A stretch of DNA of 64,000 nt from Bin87 sp963663945 (lineage in GTDB: Bacteria; Chloroflexota; Dehalococcoidia; Lucifugimonadales; UBA3495). Below the pieces are notes generated by a model. It searched no databases. It saw only the letters and a program-made list of their open reading frames with translations, and had not been told where the DNA came from. The stretch is taken from NCBI GenBank assembly GCA_963663945.1, contig OY760687.1, positions 3,596,001 through 3,660,000 of the forward strand. The letters run 5' to 3'. The position numbers and the translations under genes are program-made. How positions within the stretch are numbered: the first letter of the stretch is position 1; each line of letters opens with the position of its first letter. Of this stretch, positions 25,894 through 33,270 are shown piece by piece.

Positions 25894-26172
25894 CTATGCC
25901 GCGGCAGCCACGGCGTCAGCGACCGGGTAGACGCTGACGCGGCGCTTGCCCCGGGCCTTCCACTCGTAGGTCACCTGGCCGTCGATCTTGGCGAAGAGGG
26001 TGTGGTCCCTGCCCAGGCCAACATTGGTGCCGGGATGGATGCGGGTGCCGCGCTGGCGGACGATGATGGAGCCGCCGGTTACCCGTTCACCGCCGTACTT
26101 CTTGACGCCGAGGCGTTTTGCATTGCTATCGCGGCCGTTGTTGGTGCTGCCGCCGGCCTTCTTGTGGGCCAT
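25894..26172 (-). CDS. rpmA: 50S ribosomal protein L27
   Basis: A 92-residue L27 beginning MAHKKAGGSTNNGRDSNAKR, with no N-terminal prepeptide (so no Prp protease processing is needed), and containing VTGGSIIVRQRGTRIHPGTNVGLG. L27's N-terminus reaches the peptidyl-transferase centre. ATG 26172 has AGGAGA at about 9 nt and lies 4 bp after rplU. The frame is open further upstream, but that is read-through of rplU. Confidence 0.97.
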   Translation of the reverse strand: MAHKKAGGSTNNGRDSNAKRLGVKKYGGERVTGGSIIVRQRGTRIHPGTNVGLGRDHTLFAKIDGQVTYEWKARGKRRVSVYPVADAVAAAA

Positions 26173-26176
26173 ATCG

Positions 26177-26548
26177 CTATTCTCCTGTCTCGGGCTCGGT
26201 TGCGGCCTGAGGCTCGTCCGCCCGAGGGGCGCTTCCGGTGTCGATATCCTGGATGCGGATACGGGTGTAGTTCTGCCGATGCCCCTTCTTGCGGCGGTAC
26301 CGGGTCTTGGCCTTGTACTTGAAGACGATGATCTTGCGATCTTTGTAGTGGGACTGCACTTCGGCGATGACGCGGGCGCCGTCCACTGTGGGGGCGCCGA
26401 AGCGCATCTGGCCGTCACGAGAAACGGCGAGAACCTGATCGAGGGCGGTGGTGCTGCCCTCTTCGGCTTCGAGCAGTTCGACGTCGAGCACGTCGCCGGG
26501 CGAAACGCGGTACTGCTTGCCGCCGGTTTTAACGATTGCATAATCCAT
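26177..26548 (-). CDS. rplU: 50S ribosomal protein L21
   Basis: A 123-residue L21 starting MDYAIVKTGGKQYRV with KAKTRYRRKKGHRQ near residue 80. The last 20 residues are an acidic extension (SAPRADEPQAATEPETGE) not found in E. coli L21. It is the first gene of the rplU-rpmA-rpmE operon; GGGAG lies upstream of the start. Confidence 0.97.
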   Translation of the reverse strand: MDYAIVKTGGKQYRVSPGDVLDVELLEAEEGSTTALDQVLAVSRDGQMRFGAPTVDGARVIAEVQSHYKDRKIIVFKYKAKTRYRRKKGHRQNYTRIRIQDIDTGSAPRADEPQAATEPETGE

Positions 26549-27121
26549 TTCGGTAATCTCCCAAACGGCCTACTATTGTAGGTTTGGGGCTTTGATGGTG
26601 TCAAGGATGGGTGAGTCTCATGCATGCCCAGTTTGGCGGCTGTTCTTTTTACTCGCTCCTGGTTGGTTCGGAGGGTTGGTTTCTTTCCGGTCTGCCAGAG
26701 GATTTCGGGTCGGTGTCAGGCCCCACGGCCGGGGGATTTACGCAAGGTTTTACCCGACTTGGACCGTGACGACGTCGGTTGACCGGCCGGCACGCAGCGC
26801 GCGGGCTATCGCTGGGTCCCCTGGCGACCGCGCCGCTGAAGCATAGGGCGGACGATGGTCGGAGGCGGAACCGGATCGCGATTTTTTATGCTGACGGATG
26901 GCCGTGAACGACCCGAAGTGACCTCTGGCTAGGACTGGACTGGATTTCACGTGACGTGTCCAGTATGGGAACTCATGTTCTCGAATGTCAAGAAGTGCGG
27001 GGTCAGCGGATTTGGCATGGATGAGCAGGATGGGCCGTTCGTACGAAGCGGTGATTACTAAGTTTCTTTTCCGCCAACGAACATTTTGGACGGGCAGGGT
27101 TGCTGGATATCGCTACGGCCG
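26549..27121. other. Long intergenic stretch without a recognised gene
   Basis: There is no convincing reading frame, tRNA or known RNA in this region. It holds the rplU leader, a T-run near 26882 and a weak inverted repeat ACTGGAC (26934-26940) / GTCCAGT (26958-26964). GC content falls toward the AT-rich gene that follows, and 27014-27029 resembles one half of the repeat at 33183-33259. Confidence 0.4.
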
Positions 27122-27130
27122 TGGTACAAT
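27122..27130 (+). promoter_or_regulatory. Extended -10 (TGGTACAAT) of the low-GC gene
   Basis: TGGTACAAT lies 38 nt before the ATG. A possible -35 (TTGCTG, 27100-27105) has a long 19-nt spacer. Confidence 0.5.
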
Positions 27131-27168
27131 AGGGACATCATTCACTATAACAACAAAGGAGTCATAAA

Positions 27169-28212
27169 ATGACATATAACGCACCTATGGACGGCTTTGA
27201 GAATCACGGATTGGGCATAGGTATAATAATAAATGGAGAGGATATATCGCGGTACGTGATCACGGCTAAGATCGATGAGAGACCTGCGATGTGGACCTCT
27301 CATATCAGGTTAAAGTCCAATGATCGGACTCCCAGTATATTGCGCCAGCTGCACAATAAGAAAGTTTCGGTACAATATCTACTGAACACGGTTTTGCCAT
27401 GGCGTTCTGGAGAAGCTGACTTTAATTGGCGTCTCGATGCCGATGGCGGAGAGGAGTTGATTCTATGCAGTGAGGGTCAACTAAATGATGACGGACCTAA
27501 GGCCATACCTGCGGATGTTTCTATCGACGCGACGATTAAGAAGACGACCACGATGGCAGGAAGGGTCATAGATAGCAACGAGTTAGAAGGCACTGTTACT
27601 ATGCTAGCTGACACCGAAGAATCGCGATTGGCTCATGGATTGCACCTAAAAATAGAGGAGGATGCTACGGTCCAAAATTTGACCAGCCTCGGATTCTTTC
27701 TGTTCATAACCAAAGGTGCTCGCTCAGCATACCGCTTGCTTTACGACGCAGGGATATCGCAAGACACTGGGGAATGGATTTATATGTCGTCAATCCTTTT
27801 ACCTCTTTCCGTAGAGTACGATTTGAAGTGCTTACTGTATGCATGCAATGGGTTCCTCAAAAGAGAGGAAAGGACACATAAACTGCTGCATTTATTCGAT
27901 GCCCTACCGTTCGAGGTGCAGCGAGAGATAGATGCAGAATTCAAAAACGAACTGGAGAACATTGGGAGGGAACGAGAATTCCTCGATATTCGTGTATTTC
28001 TCAAGTATACAGAAAACATATTCACCGTCTTACGGTACCTATTCGATCCCGAACACGCTAGACGATCGTTGCATCTGCATTTATTGGAGCCAGATACCAC
28101 AGCAATACTAATTTGCATATCAACCGCAACTGAACGTGTCATTGAAAAATATGTTTACGATATTGATATTTCGCGAAATGCGGAGCAAGAGGCTAGAGAG
28201 CCCGGGGTCTAG
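27169..28212 (+). CDS. Low-GC orphan protein, possible HEPN-like C-terminal region
   Basis: A 347-residue protein I cannot assign. Codon use is far more AT-rich than in all neighbours, pointing to recent transfer. The first 170 residues look beta-rich (DISRYVITAKIDERPAMWTSHIRL; NELEGTVTMLADTE). The second half is helical: VEYDLKCLLYACNGFLKREERTHKLLHLFDALP has the look of a HEPN domain (a Glu/Lys helix, then an RTHKL turn with an R-x4-H spacing), followed by EFLDIRVFLKYTENIFTVLRYLFD. If so it may be an RNA-binding or RNase effector. The start has AAGGAG at 7 nt, and a hairpin follows the stop. Confidence 0.6.
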   Translation: MTYNAPMDGFENHGLGIGIIINGEDISRYVITAKIDERPAMWTSHIRLKSNDRTPSILRQLHNKKVSVQYLLNTVLPWRSGEADFNWRLDADGGEELILCSEGQLNDDGPKAIPADVSIDATIKKTTTMAGRVIDSNELEGTVTMLADTEESRLAHGLHLKIEEDATVQNLTSLGFFLFITKGARSAYRLLYDAGISQDTGEWIYMSSILLPLSVEYDLKCLLYACNGFLKREERTHKLLHLFDALPFEVQREIDAEFKNELENIGREREFLDIRVFLKYTENIFTVLRYLFDPEHARRSLHLHLLEPDTTAILICISTATERVIEKYVYDIDISRNAEQEAREPGV

Positions 28213-28236
28213 CGGGCTGGATATGCCCCCAACCAC

Positions 28237-28268
28237 CTTGCGTGCGTTGGGCGACGCACGCAAGTTTG
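28237..28268 (+). terminator. Hairpin terminator after the low-GC gene
   Basis: A 10-bp stem (CTTGCGTGCG / CGCACGCAAG, 8-nt loop) followed by TTTGG. Confidence 0.6.
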
Positions 28269-28349
28269 GATGGCCTTTGTAATAGGTATCCATTGGGCAA
28301 TTAACCTGCGAGACCGTATAGGTCACAGGTTACCTTTGGGATGGCTCTC

Positions 28350-30086
28350 CTACGTGGCGGCGACGCTGACGGTTACCACGTCGAGGCCGTGGTACTTCTG
28401 GTGGCGGACGGATGAGGCGTAGTGGCGCAGGAGACGGTAGGAGACCTCGCCGTCGTCGGGCACCGGGGGCAGGGCGCTGAGGTAGGTGAGGCGGTCCTCG
28501 ACGTTTTCGCCCTCGAGAGAGGAGATGAACTCCAGGTCCACGTTGTTGCCCTCGCGGCGGGCGTGTACCGTCAGGCGACGCGGTGAAGCCGATTCGTCGG
28601 GCTCATCTTCCTGGGAGAGGATGACCAGGGTCTCCTCGCCGGCGGCGGCGAGGCGGTCGGCAGCGTCGCCGTTCCAGTTGATGCGCGAGGCGAATGCGCG
28701 GAGGAAGTCGTCCACCTGCTGGGGAGTGTCGTCGTTCATCGGGACGCGCAGGCGGCGGCGACGGGGCTTGCTGAACTCGACGAAGGCCATGAGTCCCACG
28801 GCGACGATTGCGCCGGAGGTCATGCCGTTGCCAAGCAGGACGGCGAGGAAGCCATCGCCCAGAAGTTCGGGGAAGATGACGCCATTCTGGAACCCCACGC
28901 CGGTCCAGAAGGCGACGCCGGCCACGGTGGCCTTGCGGTGGTCCAGACCATCCTGGACGATGATGCGCAAACCCTGGACGAAGAGCAGGGCGATCAGGAG
29001 TCCCACGTAGGCGGCGGCAACCGGCGAAGGGATGGCGATGAGGAGCGCCGTTGCCTTGGGGAAGAAGGCCAGGACGATGAAGATGACGCCGACCACAATG
29101 CCGACGCGCCGCGCGGCGATGCCTGTGACCTCGGCGAGGGAGATGCTGGTGGAGTAGGTGGTGTTGGGCAGCGTGCCGGCCAGGCCGGACAGGAGATTAC
29201 CCACGCCGTCGGTGTTGAGGGCGCCCTGCACGACGCGGTAGTCGGTGGCCTGGGGGCGACGCCGGGAGACCCGCTGGATGGCGACGCCGTCGCCTATGGT
29301 CTCGATGGCGCCGACGAAGGTGACGACGATGAAGGCGGGCAGCAGGGCCCAGAACTCCACGCCGGGGGTGAACTCGAAGCCGGGCCAGGCGCCGAAGGGC
29401 ACGCCAAACCAGGGGGCGTCCTTGACGTACTGGACGTCGTACATGCCGAAGGGGGCGGAAACCGCGCAGCCGACGATGATGCCGGCCACCGGCGACCACA
29501 ACCGCCACGACGCCGGAGCGCGCAGCACGAGGACGACGACGACCAGAATGGTGACCGCCGCCACCAAGGGCGGAGCCATGGAGGCGGTGCCTTCCGGGGC
29601 GTCGCTGAGCATGTCGAACACGATTGGCATGATGGTTGCGGCGATGAGCATGATCACGGTGCCGGAAACCACCGGGGTGAAGATGCTGCGCAGCACGGAG
29701 AGGCGGGCGGCCAGGGCGAACTGGAACAGCGCGGATACGACGACCAGACTCGCCATCAAGGCCGGCCCACCCTGGATCAGCGCGGCAACGCACACGGCGA
29801 AGAACGCGCCGGAGGTACCCATCATCAGGATGTGTCCGGCGCCGATGCGCCAGAGGCGGGCGGACTGGAGGATGGTGGTGATCCCGCTGATGAGGAGTGC
29901 GGCGAATACGCCCCAGGCGATGTAGTTTGCGGGCTGTTCGGCGATGCGGAAAACGATGACGACGCCCAGCACTATCCCCCCGATGATCAGCAGGGCGGCC
30001 TGGAAGCCGGCCCCGACGGTGAGCAGAGCGGGGGGATGTTCGTCCGGTTCGTAACGGATGTGTTCGTTCACAGGTGATGCAGCCAA
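28350..30086 (-). CDS. NCS2-family (xanthine/uracil-type) permease with a cytosolic C-terminal domain
   Basis: A 578-residue protein. Residues 20-440 form a polytopic NCS2 permease (HILMMGTSGAFFAV, a TFVGAIETIGDGVAIQRVSRR segment equivalent to the substrate site, and LLSGLAGTLPNTTYSTSISLAEVTGIAARRVG), so it probably imports a purine or pyrimidine base. The remaining 135 residues (from about RRRLRVPMNDDTPQQ) are soluble. They read like a degenerate histidine-kinase-type ATPase fold (INWNGDAADRLAAAGEETLVILSQ ... DLEFISSLEGENVEDRL), but no intact ATP motif is visible. The tail could be regulatory. Confidence 0.8.
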   Translation of the reverse strand: MAASPVNEHIRYEPDEHPPALLTVGAGFQAALLIIGGIVLGVVIVFRIAEQPANYIAWGVFAALLISGITTILQSARLWRIGAGHILMMGTSGAFFAVCVAALIQGGPALMASLVVVSALFQFALAARLSVLRSIFTPVVSGTVIMLIAATIMPIVFDMLSDAPEGTASMAPPLVAAVTILVVVVLVLRAPASWRLWSPVAGIIVGCAVSAPFGMYDVQYVKDAPWFGVPFGAWPGFEFTPGVEFWALLPAFIVVTFVGAIETIGDGVAIQRVSRRRPQATDYRVVQGALNTDGVGNLLSGLAGTLPNTTYSTSISLAEVTGIAARRVGIVVGVIFIVLAFFPKATALLIAIPSPVAAAYVGLLIALLFVQGLRIIVQDGLDHRKATVAGVAFWTGVGFQNGVIFPELLGDGFLAVLLGNGMTSGAIVAVGLMAFVEFSKPRRRRLRVPMNDDTPQQVDDFLRAFASRINWNGDAADRLAAAGEETLVILSQEDEPDESASPRRLTVHARREGNNVDLEFISSLEGENVEDRLTYLSALPPVPDDGEVSYRLLRHYASSVRHQKYHGLDVVTVSVAAT

Positions 30087-30289
30087 GAGTCACGCTCCAA
30101 ATACATTTGTGGTGCCATCGTCGTCCCGATTTGGGCAAGTCTTATGTAATCAGTATCCGACCTTATGCGAACGCAAGTATCTTATCCCGCGTGTCAATCG
30201 CGCAACATGGTTGGGTGACAGATATTGTGTCGTCACCCGGCGTCTGAGGGACAACGCGAAGGGCGGTGAGGCGCAGGCGTGCGCATTTT

Positions 30290-30379
30290 GTCATCGCGAG
30301 GAGAGAAGCGACGCGGCGATCTCGTTCCCGCAACAGCGTTCCTTGCCCCAACGAGATTGGCGCGCTTCCTCGCAATGAC
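30290..30379. repeat. MITE-like repeat, GTCATCGCGAGGA / TCCTCGCAATGAC ends
   Basis: A 90-bp element with 13-bp imperfect terminal inverted repeats and a nested GCGATCTCGTT / AACGAGATTGGC arm pair. It belongs to the common GTCATTGCGAGGAGCGAAG-type repeat of environmental bacteria. It occupies much of the 461-bp gap 30087-30547, the rest of which holds only a promoter. Confidence 0.75.
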
Positions 30380-30440
30380 AGTTCCAGTGATACTGGGTGC
30401 GCGTGAGGCTGTGAAGTGCGGGCGCCGGTTCCCGGGCGGT

Positions 30441-30469
30441 TTGCGCGGCCCGATTGGCGGGCATACAAT
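30441..30469 (+). promoter_or_regulatory. Putative sigma-70 promoter of the SMP-30 gene
   Basis: TTGCGC (30441-30446), a 17-nt spacer and TACAAT (30464-30469), about 80 nt before the ATG. Confidence 0.45.
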
Positions 30470-30547
30470 GGCGACGCGAACTACCGCAGTATCCCGGGCG
30501 TCACCGGTTCGCCGGAACGGACGCCGGACACACCAGGAGGCGCATCC

Positions 30548-31450
30548 ATGCCAATCGAAAAGTTGTCCTCTGCCCTGGACGCCATCATCGACACTGACGC
30601 ACCCATCGAGGAGCACGGATCGGGGTACGGAGGTGGGGAGGGCCCCGCCGAGGGCCCGCTGTGGTGGAGCGACGGCGGCTACCTGCTGTTCAGCGACATC
30701 CACAACAACCGCCGCATGCGCTACACCCCCGGCTCGGGCGTGACCGTGGAGGCCGAACCGGTGAACCGGCACAACGGCCTTACCCGCGACCAGCAGGGTC
30801 GCCTGATCGCCGCCGAGCACGACGGCCGCCGGGTCAGCCGGCTGGAGCACGACGGGTCGACGACGGTGCTGGCCAACCAGTTCCAGGGCCGGCAACTGAA
30901 CCGTCCCAACGACGTGGTGGTCAAGTCGGACGGCAGCATCTACTTCACCGATCCGTGGACCTTCCGGCGGCCTCGGGAGCAGTGGGAGCAGACCATCTCG
31001 GGCGTGTACCGCATTTCGCCGGACCTGGGCACGCTGACGCTACTGGTGTCTGACTTCGTGGTGCCCAACGGGCTGGCCTTCAATCCGGACGAGACGGTTC
31101 TCTACATCAACGACTCGCGGCGGGGCATCATCCGTGCCTTTGACGTGCAGGACGACGGGTCGGTGGCCCTGGCGTCGGACCGCCTGTTCAAGGACCTTCG
31201 GGGCGAGCGGGAAGGCGTGCCGGACGGGATGAAAGTGGACGTTGAGGGCAACGTGTACTGCGGCGGCAGTGGCGGCCTGCACATCATGAACGCGGGCGCC
31301 GAGACGCTGGGCATCGTGGTGCATGGACAGCCGGCGACGACGAACCTGTGCTTCGGCGGCGCCGACTGGAAGACGTTGTACTTCACCAGCCGGAACACGG
31401 TGGGGAGTGTTCCCATCAAGGTCGCGGGGCTTCCGGTTCCGGCGAAATAG
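30548..31450 (+). CDS. SMP-30/gluconolactonase-family protein
   Basis: A 300-residue six-bladed beta-propeller of the SMP-30/gluconolaconase group. Metal-site residues are visible: Glu in GPAEGPLWW (near 37), Asn in RPNDVVVKSDGSIYFTDPW (near 120), Asn in VVPNGLAFNPDETVLYINDS (near 175) and Asp in GVPDGMKVDVEGNVYCGG. It probably hydrolyses a sugar lactone or similar ester. ATG 30548 is preceded by AGGAGG. There is no signal peptide, so it is cytosolic. Confidence 0.9.
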   Translation: MPIEKLSSALDAIIDTDAPIEEHGSGYGGGEGPAEGPLWWSDGGYLLFSDIHNNRRMRYTPGSGVTVEAEPVNRHNGLTRDQQGRLIAAEHDGRRVSRLEHDGSTTVLANQFQGRQLNRPNDVVVKSDGSIYFTDPWTFRRPREQWEQTISGVYRISPDLGTLTLLVSDFVVPNGLAFNPDETVLYINDSRRGIIRAFDVQDDGSVALASDRLFKDLRGEREGVPDGMKVDVEGNVYCGGSGGLHIMNAGAETLGIVVHGQPATTNLCFGGADWKTLYFTSRNTVGSVPIKVAGLPVPAK

Positions 31451-31538
31451 GGATTGGGAACCGAACGGCGGGGTAGTCTCATTGCTACCCCGCCAGAGAA
31501 TCTCTGACAGGTAGGTGTCTGGAGGTGTGAAAGGCAGG

Positions 31539-31547
31539 TGCTAGAAT
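31539..31547 (+). promoter_or_regulatory. Extended -10 (TGCTAGAAT), leaderless toxin copy 1
   Basis: TGCTAGAAT ends at 31547 and the ATG starts at 31554, leaving 6 nt. The identical arrangement recurs at 32191-32199. Confidence 0.6.
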
Positions 31548-31553
31548 GTTGCT

Positions 31554-31886
31554 ATGCCGGAAGTTCGGGCGTATTTCGATCATCGGGACCGGAGCCCATT
31601 TTACCTGTGGCTGAAGGACCTGACCCCGCCCGTTCAACACCGGATCCAGCGGGTAGTGACCCGAATGGAAGCAGGAAACTTGGGCGATGTCCGAAGGGTA
31701 GGTGGTGGTGTTATTGAGCGTCGGATTGATTTTGGTCCGGGTTACCGCGTCTACTTTGCCTGGGACGGACCTACTCTGATAATTCTGCTTGGAGGAGGCG
31801 ACAAAAGTGACCAGCGCAACGACATCATCAGAGCCAGAGAGCGATGGCTGGATTACAGGATGCGTAAGGCACAAGGGAGTCGGTGA
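31554..31886 (+). CDS. RelE/HigB-type toxin (phage Gp49-like family), copy 1
   Basis: A 110-residue toxin of the Gp49-like/HigB group (TIGR02683-type 'addiction module killer protein'). The core runs LWLKDL, RIQRVVTRMEAGNLGDVRRVGGGVIERRIDFGPGYRVYF, then LIILLGGGDKSDQRNDIIRARERW; the GDK-x-x-Q motif is diagnostic. It probably cleaves ribosome-bound mRNA. It comes before its antitoxin (toxin-first order) with a TGATG overlap. About 66% of positions look shared with the second copy at 32206. Confidence 0.87.
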   Translation: MPEVRAYFDHRDRSPFYLWLKDLTPPVQHRIQRVVTRMEAGNLGDVRRVGGGVIERRIDFGPGYRVYFAWDGPTLIILLGGGDKSDQRNDIIRARERWLDYRMRKAQGSR

Positions 31887-32104
31887 TGCCACTGTCTGAG
31901 GATTGGAAAATCGGCGCTCGGCGCATGATAAGGCGAGACCCGGAATTGCACTCCGAGACGGTGAAGGGAATACTGGAGTTGCTGGCCACCGGCGACGATG
32001 AAGATCGACGTGTGGCGCACAACATTGCCCGCGGGCTGCTGGAGCTGGAGTTCGACACGGACGCGGAGTTGCTGCAGCAGTTGCGGCAACCGATTTCTGC
32101 CTGA
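31886..32104 (+). CDS. Probable antitoxin, copy 1 (unrecognised family)
   Basis: A 72-residue protein whose ATG overlaps the toxin stop by one base. The N-terminus (MPLSEDWKIGARRMIRRDPEL) is basic and has no obvious helix-turn-helix. The rest (LLATGDDEDRRVAHNIARGLLELEFDTDAELLQQL) is acidic and helical, as expected of the toxin-binding part of an antitoxin. HigB partners usually carry an XRE helix-turn-helix; this one does not. Assignment rests on position and duplication with the toxin. Confidence 0.68.
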   Translation: MPLSEDWKIGARRMIRRDPELHSETVKGILELLATGDDEDRRVAHNIARGLLELEFDTDAELLQQLRQPISA

Positions 32105-32190
32105 CACCGATCAAATCAAAAACAGCCGGACGTACCGCACCTCCGCTGTAGATCAATGAGAGCAACGTGTCTGTAGCTGTGGAAGGCCGG

Positions 32191-32199
32191 TGCTAGAAT
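32191..32199 (+). promoter_or_regulatory. Extended -10 (TGCTAGAAT), leaderless toxin copy 2
   Basis: TGCTAGAAT ends 6 nt before ATG 32206, the same spacing as copy 1. The upstream 30 nt are also similar between copies. Confidence 0.6.
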
Positions 32200-32205
32200 G
32201 TTGGT

Positions 32206-32550
32206 ATGCCGGAAGTTCGGGCATATTTGGACCACCGGGGGCGAAACTTGTTTAGCCTCTGGATGGATGGCCTGTCTCCAACGGTGCGCCGCCGCATCCA
32301 ACAAATCCTGGGCAGAGTGGCCGAGGGAAATCTTGGCGATGTGCGTGCCGTTGGCGAAGGAGTGATTGAACGCCGCGCCGACTTTGGGCCAGGCTACCGG
32401 ATTTACTTTGCTTGGGATGGCTCAGACCTCATAATTGTGCTTGGCGGAGGCGATAAGAGCGCTCAACGCGACGACATCCTTAGAGCCCGGGAACGATGGA
32501 GAGACTACAGAATGCGGAAAGCGCGAGGAGGTAACGATGCCGTTGTCTGA
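32206..32550 (+). CDS. RelE/HigB-type toxin (phage Gp49-like family), copy 2
   Basis: A 114-residue paralogue of the toxin at 31554: MPEVRAYLDHRGRN, LGRVAEGNLGDVRAVGEGVIERRADFGPGYRIYF and LIIVLGGGDKSAQRDDILRARERW. It extends four residues further (NDAVV end) and overlaps its antitoxin by 14 nt rather than one base. The paired duplication suggests two modules whose cross-neutralisation may or may not be kept. Confidence 0.87.
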   Translation: MPEVRAYLDHRGRNLFSLWMDGLSPTVRRRIQQILGRVAEGNLGDVRAVGEGVIERRADFGPGYRIYFAWDGSDLIIVLGGGDKSAQRDDILRARERWRDYRMRKARGGNDAVV

Positions 32551-32755
32551 AGATTGGAAAATCGCAGAACGACGCGCGATCAAGCGCGACCCGGAGTACT
32601 TCGCGCTCACCGTGGAAGGCGTGAAGGAGCTTCTGGCCACCGGCGACGATGAAGATCGACGGGTGGCGCACAACATTGCCCGCGGGCTGCTGGAGCTGGA
32701 GTTCGACACGGACGCGGAGTTGCTGGAGCAGTTGCGGCAGCCTATTTCCGCCTGA
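32537..32755 (+). CDS. Probable antitoxin, copy 2
   Basis: A 72-residue paralogue of the protein at 31886. The first half has diverged (KIAERRAIKRDPEYFALTVEG), but the C-terminal half is almost the same, even at DNA level: a 93-nt run from 32633 has one mismatch to 31982-32074. ATG 32537 has GAGGAGG at about 6 nt. Frames opening further upstream (from 32435) are shadows of the toxin. Confidence 0.68.
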   Translation: MPLSEDWKIAERRAIKRDPEYFALTVEGVKELLATGDDEDRRVAHNIARGLLELEFDTDAELLEQLRQPISA

Positions 32756-32791
32756 CACCAACACGACACAAAAACACCAGGAGGCTGAACT

Positions 32792-33166
32792 ATGCGCGTA
32801 GTACGGATTGCGAACGTGGAGCATGTACCGCTGGGAACGGCGGCGGCGGTGCCGGGATGGACCGGCGGCGATGTGCATCGGACCCGCCAGCCCATCATTC
32901 CCGAGGGGGAGAGCGACTTTTTCAACGCCAGCGTGGTGAACTTCGAGAAGGGCGCCCAGACGGGATGGCATGTTCACAGCAGCGACCAGATCCTGGTCAT
33001 CACGGTCGGCAACGGCATCGTGGCCAACGAGTCCGAGGAGCATCACGTGGGCGTGGGCGACGTGGTCCAGATCAAGGCCGGGGAGAACCACTGGCACGGC
33101 GCCACGGCCAACGGCTACATGGGGCACATCACCATCACCTCCAGCGACAGCACGGCAAGCCGCTGA
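32792..33166 (+). CDS. Cupin-domain protein
   Basis: A 124-residue single-domain cupin. Motif 1 is present (G-x5-HxH...: TGWHVHSSDQILVITVGNG, residues 57-75), and motif 2 (GDVVQIKAGENHWHGA, 87-102) supplies the last metal His. The resemblance is to small carboxymuconolactone-associated cupins, but the function is open. AGGAGG precedes ATG 32792. It sits just after the second TA pair. Confidence 0.85.
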   Translation: MRVVRIANVEHVPLGTAAAVPGWTGGDVHRTRQPIIPEGESDFFNASVVNFEKGAQTGWHVHSSDQILVITVGNGIVANESEEHHVGVGDVVQIKAGENHWHGATANGYMGHITITSSDSTASR

Positions 33167-33182
33167 CCACAAATCAGTCTTT

Positions 33183-33259
33183 ACATCGATGAGCAGGATG
33201 GACAGGATTGATCTGGCAGATGACAATCCTGAAATCCTGTTCATCCTGTATATCGATGT
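33183..33259. repeat. MITE-like repeat, ACATCGAT/ATCGATGT ends
   Basis: A 77-bp element with outer ACATCGAT / ATCGATGT and inner GAGCAGGATGGACAGGATT / AATCCTG...TTCATCCTG arms. It belongs to a family of CAGGATGGACAGGATT-type repeats common in environmental bacteria. It fills the gap between the cupin and CoA-binding genes. Confidence 0.75.
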
Positions 33260-33270
33260 GAGGAAAAGTT

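Noticed and set aside
25894..26625. A 243-residue protein containing L27
   Set aside because: The N-terminal 150 residues are an out-of-frame reading of rplU; L27 starts at 26172 with its own ribosome binding site.
26549..27121. A structured RNA or tRNA in the long gap upstream of rplU
   Set aside because: No cloverleaf, conserved riboswitch core or strong stem could be traced by eye; a covariance-model scan would be needed to say more.
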